Shown piece after piece: positions 45,588-52,484 of a stretch of 64,000 nt of DNA. Source of the DNA: Hydractinia symbiolongicarpus (Eukaryota; Cnidaria; Hydrozoa; Anthoathecata; Hydractiniidae); assembly GCF_029227915.1 (NCBI RefSeq), contig NC_079887.1, positions 744,001 through 808,000 of the forward strand, written 5' to 3'. Both the position numbers and the translations under genes were made by a program. The notes beneath the pieces were generated by a model. That model made no database searches. It saw nothing but the letters and a program-made list of their open reading frames with translations, and was not told where the DNA came from. Position 1 is the stretch's first letter. Each line of letters begins with the position of its first letter.

Positions 45588-46301
45588 ATGACTTCGAGAT
45601 TTACAGATGACGAAAACCGACAGTTCTCCGAAAGATTCGGCTCCTGGGCGGACGACTATTTCGGCCGCACAATAGACCCATGCCTGAATTCCGCATCCAG
45701 CAGATCTTGTTGCGAAGAATTACTGAACATGGTCGAAATATTGGAACTACAATATGATGACTTTGAGGGGATCGGTCCGGACTCTGATCATGAATCCTAT
45801 GATGATATTATAGAACACGTAAAAGCTCGAAGTGTCTTGCGCACCGGAGGAGTCGGACTCGGATACTATGGAACTCCCATAATAGAAGCGCGCGTCTATG
45901 CAGTCGCCACGGGTCCGTATGAAATATGGACATATATGGACATAGATGATGTCGAGGAGTACGACGATGAGGAGGAAGAGGAGGAAGAGGAGGAAGAGGA
46001 AGAGGAGTACGACGATGAGGAGGAAGAGGAGGAAGAAGAGGAAGAGGAGTACGACGATGAGAAGAGGACGACGAGGACAAGAGCGCTGATTGATCGTGAT
46101 TTTTTTAGTGATGACGATGATGACCTAGAGGACGAGGACAAATGCATAATTTGTCTTTCTAAAAGAAAGAGCGCAACCTTTGTTCATGGTAGAACGGGAC
46201 ATTGCTGCTGCTGTTTATCGTGCGCATATAAATTGGAAAAGGGGGAAGATAATTGTCCTGTGTGTCGAGAGCCAATAGATTTTGTCATTAGACAATATTG
46301 A
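45588..46301 (+). CDS. MDM2-type RING-finger protein, probable E3 ubiquitin ligase, 237 aa
   Basis: Residues 1-120 are a domain I do not recognise. Residues 121-184 are extremely acidic: two Glu runs of 13 and 11 separated by YDD, then DDDDD. The C-terminus (186-237) is a RING finger with ligands C186-x2-C189-x10-H200-x4-H205-x3-C209-x2-C212-x10-C223-x2-C226. This is exactly the C2H2C4 spacing of MDM2/MDM4 rather than the usual C3HC4, and HGRTGH and CPVCREPI also match that family. As in MDM2, the RING is at the extreme C-terminus with only 11 residues after it. Acting as an E3 ligase on host proteins, perhaps p53-related, is an inference; no p53-binding domain is visible. Promoter-proximal sequence is shared with the polymerase gene. 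The Glu runs are a GAG/GAA purine repeat that may vary in length. Confidence 0.88.
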   Translation: MTSRFTDDENRQFSERFGSWADDYFGRTIDPCLNSASSRSCCEELLNMVEILELQYDDFEGIGPDSDHESYDDIIEHVKARSVLRTGGVGLGYYGTPIIEARVYAVATGPYEIWTYMDIDDVEEYDDEEEEEEEEEEEEEYDDEEEEEEEEEEEYDDEKRTTRTRALIDRDFFSDDDDDLEDEDKCIICLSKRKSATFVHGRTGHCCCCLSCAYKLEKGEDNCPVCREPIDFVIRQY

Positions 46302-46317
46302 ACGCGAATTCCCGGCC

Positions 46318-46341
46318 TTTGTTACCCGCCCGAGTAACAAA
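46318..46341. terminator. Hairpin 3' of the RING gene
   Basis: TTTGTTAC (46318-46325) pairs with GTAACAAA (46334-46341) around CCGCCCGA, 16 bp past the stop. Stem identical to those after both SAP genes; the loop is close to the reverse complement of theirs. Confidence 0.7.
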
Positions 46342-46421
46342 AATCCCGAGGTGTCGATGGATACCCAAGACTGAGTCATAGCGGCCCTATCTGCCGACCA
46401 CCCTGCGCGATCCCCGGCATC

Positions 46422-46446
46422 ATCTTTACCAGAAACAGGTAAAGAT
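46422..46446. terminator. Hairpin 3' of the integrase gene
   Basis: ATCTTTACC (46422-46430) pairs with GGTAAAGAT (46438-46446) around AGAAACA, 13 bp beyond the integrase stop on the minus strand. Twenty-four of 25 bases match the hairpin at 36341-36365, which also follows a minus-strand gene. Confidence 0.7.
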
Positions 46447-46459
46447 ATCGTCCCCTTTT

Positions 46460-47437
46460 TCACCAACCTTGCACATAATCAGGAGGTAAATCTGTATCTT
46501 CAGGTATTAACATCAATTCCTCTTTTACAAAAGCCCGTCCGGGTCCGTCTTGAACATAGTACATTACACGGTTACCAGGTTGCGCTATTACCTCACGCAA
46601 TCTATATGTGTTTTTCGACCATATTCTATCGGTTGCCCGTCTCCGCCCATCATCATGCTCTTCACCAGGTTGTAGTAGATATCTATACAGACCATCCTTA
46701 GGTAATTCTACTTCAGGTGGATAGCTCTCTTGATTAACAAGAGGCACCTCTTTCATTATAATAGCATCTTTTGGCTTCATATCAATCATCTGCGTCTTTG
46801 TATCGTTTAGCCTATCAATCAGTTTATACAGATGCTTAACCCATGTAGATGATACCTTTTCCGAATCATTCAGTTCTTGAGCATCTTGTATTTTGAATAA
46901 ATTTTCCGCAAGTATCTTGTTCAACGCCTCAACAAAAGCTGTGTGCGTATGCTTATATTTTGTAGTCGCCCTTTTAATTTCAACCTTATGCTTCTCCAAC
47001 AGCTTTGTCACATCTGCTTTGAATTCTGAACCGTTATCACATTGGAAAGTTTTTGGATAATTTAATGGTCCGGCCTTGTAGATGTCTTCAATCATAGCGG
47101 CAACCTCTTTGGCTTTCTTAGTCCTCAAAGGTCGGGCTACCTTGTATCTGGAAGCAGCATCGATTCCCGACAAAATGTACTTATATTTATTACGATACAG
47201 TATGTCACCGGGCATGTACAATAAATCGAATTGATGTAAATCATTAGGGGTGGTAACTTCATAAGGTGGTCTTTCAACATGTTTTGGGGCGGGTAAATGT
47301 ACTTGCCAAAATGCTTGTTTTGATAGCCACTTCTTAATCTCCTTTGGTTTGAAGCCGAATCCTCTTAAGCTCTGAACAGCCTTTTGTCCTTTCCATAAAT
47401 TTTGAGGTTGATAGTAAGTCTCTTGAAGTTTTGACAT
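46460..47437 (-). CDS. Retrovirus-like integrase (DD35E), 325 aa
   Basis: Catalyses strand transfer of the element's ends into the target. The catalytic triad is visible: D71 (HQFDLLYM), D134 (FQCDNGSEF) and E170 (AFVEALNK), with 35 residues between the second and third. The core is preceded by ~60 residues without the HHCC zinc motif of retroviral integrases. A C-terminal SH3-like/chromo-like region follows (DRIWSKNTYRLREVIAQ, then VKEELMLIPED). Start ATG is at 47437; the divergent SAP gene 2 starts 62 bp away. The frame is intact with all three acidic residues, so this is the one replication/insertion gene of the element that looks functional. A 5-bp target duplication flanks the element. 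Confidence 0.93.
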   Translation of the reverse strand: MSKLQETYYQPQNLWKGQKAVQSLRGFGFKPKEIKKWLSKQAFWQVHLPAPKHVERPPYEVTTPNDLHQFDLLYMPGDILYRNKYKYILSGIDAASRYKVARPLRTKKAKEVAAMIEDIYKAGPLNYPKTFQCDNGSEFKADVTKLLEKHKVEIKRATTKYKHTHTAFVEALNKILAENLFKIQDAQELNDSEKVSSTWVKHLYKLIDRLNDTKTQMIDMKPKDAIIMKEVPLVNQESYPPEVELPKDGLYRYLLQPGEEHDDGRRRATDRIWSKNTYRLREVIAQPGNRVMYYVQDGPGRAFVKEELMLIPEDTDLPPDYVQGW

Positions 47438-47455
47438 GTTTTATTTTTGTTATGA

Positions 47456-47485
47456 TGTGGTACGATAAAAGTGCTTAAAGTTTTT
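47456..47485 (+). promoter_or_regulatory. Duplicated promoter element upstream of SAP gene 2
   Basis: Identical to the 30 bp at 45123-45152. Here it lies in the 62-bp space shared with the divergent integrase gene, followed by the A/T stretch TATATTATATTAAT before the ATG. Confidence 0.6.
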
Positions 47486-47499
47486 TATATTATATTAAT

Positions 47500-47769
47500 A
47501 TGTCAGACATGGATACCACAACAGATTACAAATTGATGAAACTGCGAGAGTTGCAAGAGGTTGCTAAATCCCGTGGGGTGAAGTATATTTATGGAATGAG
47601 AAAAGCTAAACTGATTGAGGTGATCGAGAAGAATGATATCGACCCATCCTACACCATCGATCCGGATACCAAGCGGGAATGGTATGGATACTGTTCAAGG
47701 TGGAGGGTGAACAACAGGGAGGCGTATCTGAAATGTCAAAAACGTTATAACGACAAGAGACCTAAGTGA
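47500..47769 (+). CDS. SAP-domain protein, 89 aa (copy 2)
   Basis: Paralogue of the gene at 45177 (about 83% identical), with the same SAP helices (LMKLRELQEVAKSRGVK, then MRKAKLIEVIEK), the same conserved C-terminal half ending in QKRYNDKRPK, the same upstream 30-bp element and the same downstream hairpin. The whole transcription unit was therefore duplicated, with the integrase and RING genes now between the copies. Substitutions are mostly conservative, which suggests both copies were under selection. Probable DNA-binding role, such as chromatin or replication-origin binding; not shown. Confidence 0.82.
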   Translation: MSDMDTTTDYKLMKLRELQEVAKSRGVKYIYGMRKAKLIEVIEKNDIDPSYTIDPDTKREWYGYCSRWRVNNREAYLKCQKRYNDKRPK

Positions 47770-47784
47770 TTGGACATTTTTTTT

Positions 47785-47808
47785 TTTGTTACTCAGACGG
47801 GTAACAAA
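47785..47808. terminator. Hairpin 3' of SAP gene 2
   Basis: TTTGTTAC (47785-47792) pairs with GTAACAAA (47801-47808) around TCAGACGG, 15 bp past the stop. A T-run directly precedes the stem. From here to 48025 there is no gene; the stretch holds the polymerase promoter. Confidence 0.7.
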
Positions 47809-47951
47809 TGTGATTCACGACCCTCGAGGTGCCAATGGGTGGGTACCCGTGGTGTATCGATGTATGTATCACAAAGCGTGTTTTACTACAATTTAGCATG
47901 GTGGTTGCCCCACAAACCAGGACACTCACGACCCCCCAACACGGTTTATGA

Positions 47952-48025
47952 TTTATAAAATGGCTTAAAGATCCACAGATCGTATATCACCTTAAAGATC
48001 CACATATCGTATATCATACGCAAGC
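47952..48025 (+). promoter_or_regulatory. Polymerase promoter with a duplicated 26-bp element
   Basis: TTTATAAAA at about 47951 is followed by two tandem copies (47964-47989 and 47991-48016, one mismatch) of CTTAAAGATCCACATATCGT plus ATATCA. The RING gene promoter has a single related copy. Two copies could raise expression or be a slippage product. Confidence 0.55.
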
Positions 48026-48313
48026 ATGACTTCGAGAAATAACTTTGCTGAATTAAGAAAACTCGCTAAGGAACGCAGCCTACCTGGCTACGCAAAGCTC
48101 AGAAAGGCCGATCTGATCAAATTATTGAGACCAACTACCGTGTCAGCACCGGTTAGACCGGTACCCGTGCCGAGACTCTACAGCCCTTTACCAACATCTA
48201 GACCCACCATACATGTACCACCTACATCAATCAAATCTCTGGGGAGTTTTCTAGGATCCGATGGATCTGTACCCATACCAACACCGAGACCGGGACCTAG
48301 ACCAATTAGATCT

Positions 48314-48495
48314 GGCTCTGACATGGATATTTTTGAGCAGGAAGAAATGGCTAAAACCAGACCTATGGTGAAAAGCAAGTTGATTGAATGGAGAGACTGG
48401 TTGACGAAACATGTACCTAAGGCTATTAAGGATAAAACAACAAAAGCTTTCAAAGCCATGAAGGATAAGATCATGGGTTTGTATAAAAAGGGCAG
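48314..48495 (+). repeat. Duplicated polymerase module, copy 1 (N-terminal)
   Basis: About 60 codons starting GSDMDIFEQEEMAKTRP and ending near AMKDKIMGLY. It matches 50741-50920 without indels and with high identity in DNA as well as protein. This N-terminal place is, as I recall, the normal one for the module in cnidarian Polinton polymerases. Confidence 0.85.
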
Positions 48496-50740
48496 TGGAG
48501 AGGAAGAGGTGGAAGAGGTGAAAGAGGAAAACCCCTATACCCCCATTGAGGAGGCGTTTGACCGTTCATACAAACGTTTCAAGATAAACTCGGATGGTAA
48601 GAAGAGGAATGTCACGGTCTTTCTCAAACAGCTTAAGCCTATCGTTAAGAGGTTGATGAAGGAAGTGCTCAGGCAGAAGAAGTCGCTGAAGACTCAGGCT
48701 ACACTGTGGGTGAAATGGGTAAAGGAGGACACCGGCTCGACCAATGCCCCACGTGTATATGTTGACAAAGCGTTCAATAGCTATATGGAGGTATTACATT
48801 CCAACGATGACATTTCCGATGTGATCCTCCGTATGACTAATAAAATAATCGAGCAGATTGAGAACCCCGCGCTTCCGGCCAGCGGATTCACAATCGAGAG
48901 GATCCTACATATGCATGTGGACTTTCACAAACTAAAATTAACCAGAGGTAGTTCTTACCTACCACTACCGGAGAACTTCAGCGGAAAGCGATCCGTGATT
49001 AACCCTCATAACGAGGATGATGAATGTTTCAGATGGGCTGTTATCGCTGCTCTCAATCATGATAAGATCGATAATCACCCTGAATGAATCTCAATCCTTA
49101 AGAAGCATGATAAGTATAATTGGGATGGTATAACTTTCCCAATGGCGCTAAACAAGATAAATCTCTTTGAGAGGAGGAACCCCGATGTCGCTGTGCATGT
49201 TTTGACGAAAGATGACATAGAGGGTGTCTATATGTGTCGAAAGTCGAAGCATCTTGACCGGGATGAGACGGTTGTTTTGTTTTTACTGTGTGAAGGGGAT
49301 AAGAGGCACTATATCGCTGTTAAGAACCTGAGTGGTGTCCTGAGCAAGGTTAACTCAAAGCATAAGAATAAAGAACATTATTGCTTGAATTGTCTTTCCG
49401 GTTTCCCGAGTGAGATGAAAAGGGATGAGCACTTTGAGTATTGCAAGGATAATGATGCGGCTAAGGTTCAACTCCCCAAAGAGGGTACCACTCTAACCTT
49501 CAGCGATGGTAAGTTTCAGCTCAAGGTCCCATTCATCATGTATGCTGATTTCGAGGCTTTTACACAAGAATTGCCGGAGGATGAGAGAAAAGGCGGATCA
49601 TCAACCGAGAAAGTCGGTAAGCATGTCCCAACCGGATTCTGTTGTTATAGTAAATATGCTCATGGTGACGTTCCCAACCCTCTTAATCTTTATCGCGGTG
49701 AGGACTGTATTACGCGTTTTGTGGATCATGTGGTTTCCGAGGCGGAAAGGTTATATAACATGTTTCCTCAGAAAGAAATGGATCCACTGACGGATGAGGA
49801 GCGTGACGGTTTCAATAGAGCCGAGGTGTGCCACATTTGCATGAAGGAATTTGATGACAAGGATGACATCAAGGTTAGGGATCACTGTCATTTCACCGGT
49901 AAGTTTCGTGGAGCCGCTCATCAGGGGTGTAATCTGCGGTATAAGGTACCTAATTATATCCCGGTTGTCTTCCACAATCTGAGCGGATATGATGCGCATT
50001 TATTCATTAAGGAGCTTGCAAGGAAGTACGGAGAGGATGGTATGGATGTAATCGCAGAGAATAAGGAGAAATATATCTTTTTCTCGACCGATGTTAAGGT
50101 TGGTGAATACATCGACAAAAATGGTGAGACTAAGGACAGGAAGATAAAGCTGAGATTCATCGATTCATTTAGATTTATGTCAAGCGGCCTAAGCTCTCTG
50201 GCTGACAACCTATCAGATGATCAGTGCAAAAACCTTCGAAAATTCTTCAATGGTGACGAATTCAACATAATGAGAAGGAAGGGTGTATACCCATATGAGT
50301 ATGTTAACTCATTCGATAGGTTTAATGAAACTGAGCTCCCGTCAAAGGATGATTTCTACAGCAAGCTGAACATGAATCACATCAGTGATGCCGATTATGC
50401 ACATGCCCAGAAGGTGTGGAAGGACATGAAGGTTGGGAATATGGGCATTTATCACGACATCTATCTCAAGACAGATGTTCTATTGCTCGCTGATGTGTTT
50501 GAGACATTCAGAGAGACGTGTTCCAGATACTACGAACTAGATCCCGCGCATTTCTACACAACTCCTGGATTAACCTGGCAAGCATGTCTGAAAAAGACCA
50601 AGGTTAGTCTAGATCTATTGTCGGATATGGAGATGGTCATGTTCATTGAGAGTGGTATTAGGGGTGGATTGTGTCAGGCTGTCCACCGCCACGCCAAGGC
50701 CAACAATAAGTATATGGGTGACTTGTACAATCCACCTGAT

Positions 50741-50920
50741 GGCTCTGACATGGATATTTTTGAGCGGCAGGAAATGGCTAAAACCAGACCTATAGTGAAA
50801 ACAAAAATGAGATACTTGAGGTACTGGATAATGAAACATGCACCTAGGACGATCAGGCTGAAAATCAGTAAAGCCCACAGAGCCATGAAGGACAAGGTCA
50901 TGAGTTTGTATGAAAAGTCA
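50741..50920 (+). repeat. Duplicated polymerase module, copy 2 (inside polymerase)
   Basis: GSDMDIFERQEMAKTRP to AMKDKVMSLY, in frame, placed after NKYMGDLYNPP and before the motif A strand. Landmarks inside it keep the same 141-bp spacing as in copy 1. It adds a helical, basic insert to the polymerase that I would not expect there. Confidence 0.85.
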
Positions 50921-52232
50921 TGTTGGGGACCAACCACACCGAAAGAGGGGAAACAATATACCACCAAAGCCACCAAGGTCGTGAGGAAGGTCAGGAGGAA
51001 GGAGGTTAATAGCTATCTTCAGTACCTAGATGCAAATAATTTGTACGGCTGGGCCATGATTCAGAAGATGCCGACCGGGGGGTTTGAGTGGGTTGATGAC
51101 ACGGTTTCTGATTTCACATCCGAACTGATTTTGCAATTAGCTGAGGAAGATGGTGAAGAGGGGTACATCCTTGAGGTCGATGTGAGCTATCCGCGGGAGC
51201 TTCATGATTCTCATAGCGACCTTCCTTTCATGCCCGAGAGGAAGGAGATTAATGGCGTCGAGAAGCTGACGCCATGTCTTTCTGGTAAGACGAAATATAT
51301 CACTCATATCCGTGCGCTTGCTCAAGCGTTGAAGCATGGTCTTGTTCTTGAGAAGGTTCATAGGGTCTTGAGATTTAATCAGAGTGCGTGGCTGAAGTCA
51401 TACATCGACTTCAATACACGGCTGCGCACGGAGTCGAAGAATGACTTTGAGAAGGACTTTTTCAAGCTGATGAACAATTCGTTCTTTGGTAAGACAATGG
51501 AGAATCAGCGTAAACACAAAGATATACGCTTGGCTACGAAGAAGGAACAGTATGAGAAGCTGGTGATGAAGCCCAACTTCAAGGGTAGCACATGGTTCTC
51601 AGAAACACTGATGGGTGTTGAAATGTCCAAGATAAAGATCAAAATGAATAAGCCGATATACCTGGGACTGGCAATTCTCGACATGTCCAAGATGATTATG
51701 TACGAGTTTCACTATGATTACATGAAGCCGAAATATGGTGATGACGTGAAACTGTGTTACATGGATACTGATTCATTCGTATACCACATCAAAACCAACG
51801 ACTTTTACAAATATATCGCCGATGATGTGTCTGCTAGATTTGACACATCGGGGTATGATAAGGAAGATGGTAGACCTCTACCATTAGGTTTGAATAAAAA
51901 GATCATTGGGCTGATGAAGGACGAGTTGGGTGGTAAGGTGATGACCGAGTTTGTGGCTCTAAGAGCGAAGACGTACGCATACAAACAGCTATGTGGTAGG
52001 GAGGATAAGAGGTGCAAGGGGGTCAAGAAGTGTGTGGTAAGGAAGACCATAGGTTTCGATGATTATAAGAGATGCCTGTTGGAGGGTGAAAATGTTTACA
52101 GAGAACAGATGACCTTCAGATCGATTAAGCACGATGTCCACACGATAAAAACAAATAAACTCGCGCTCAATGCGGATGATGATAAGCGCATAATTTTGGA
52201 TGATGGTATTACCACACTGGCAAGAGGACATT

Positions 52233-52479
52233 ATAGACACACATAACACTATAAATTATAAGGCACGACAGATGAGGGTGGGGAGGGACCCATGGGGAGG
52301 GGAGGGGGCCCGGGGGACACGGCGGGGGTTGGGGGGTTGGGGCGGATCCGGACATTCGTAGGTGCTAACGGATTTTATAGACTCTTCTATCGTTGATTTG
52401 ACGTGGATGGCCTATAATTTGACGTGGAATGGTAAAGTGCCAACGGGGTCTGTCCTAACATCCGCCTTTTCCTATCTCT
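52233..52479 (-). repeat. Right terminal inverted repeat (247 bp)
   Basis: Inverted copy of the left end with one fewer CCCCCCAA unit (read here as TTGGGGGG). The last four codons and stop of the polymerase frame lie inside it. It carries the paired TGACGTGG sites and the G-rich tracts at 52275-52345. Confidence 0.97.
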
Positions 52480-52484
52480 AAACG
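52480..52484 (+). repeat. Target-site duplication, right (AAACG)
   Basis: Partner of the left duplication. The satellite box ACTAAAACGCAT is split between the two flanks with AAACG shared. Confidence 0.85.

Larger units (their letters stand above)
48026..52246 (+). pseudogene. Protein-primed family B DNA polymerase, one in-frame stop
   Basis: Would replicate the element. The frame is continuous for 1,407 codons except TGA at 49085-49087 (codon 354); the 18 codons after it join smoothly to the 1,034 codons open from ATG 49142. N-terminus: SAP/Rho-N-like helices (residues 7-35), a Pro-rich linker, the MDIFE module (48314-48495), then a region with DDECFRWA and, after the stop, HYIAVKNL and a zinc-finger-like CLNC/H/C. 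Exonuclease: YADFEAF (ExoI, ~49547), NLSGYDAH (ExoII, ~49976), YLKTDVLLLAD (ExoIII, ~50461), with an endonuclease-VII-like zinc insertion (VRDHCHFTG, CNLRY) between ExoI and ExoII. Polymerase: motif A YLDANNLYGW (~51023), motif B KLMNNSFFG (~51463), motif C YMDTDS (~51758). All catalytic motifs are intact. A second MDIFE module sits between ExoIII and motif A. The last codons lie in the right inverted repeat. Confidence 0.92.
36088..52479. mobile_element. Polinton/Maverick transposon inserted in the satellite
   Basis: A 16,392-bp element with near-identical terminal inverted repeats starting AG and ending CT, inside the expected 15-20 kb range. It encodes the diagnostic Polinton set: family B DNA polymerase, retrovirus-like integrase, A32-like packaging ATPase, a major capsid protein and a candidate penton. 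Genes are intronless and tightly packed, and base composition differs from the AT-rich satellite. The uninterrupted target can be read in the related monomer at 53690-53705 (CACTAAAACGCATAAG). POLB, the ATPase and one structural-type gene are broken, so this copy is probably not self-sufficient. No adenovirus-type cysteine protease was recognised. Confidence 0.96.

Noticed and set aside
45808-46147. Minus-strand frames rich in Ser or in Pro/Leu/His
   Set aside because: Shadows of the GAG/GAA acidic repeat in the RING gene.
49085-49087. Stop-codon readthrough or selenocysteine at the polymerase TGA
   Set aside because: No recognised readthrough context follows, no selenocysteine structure was seen, and TAG also interrupts another gene, so reassignment of one codon does not explain both.
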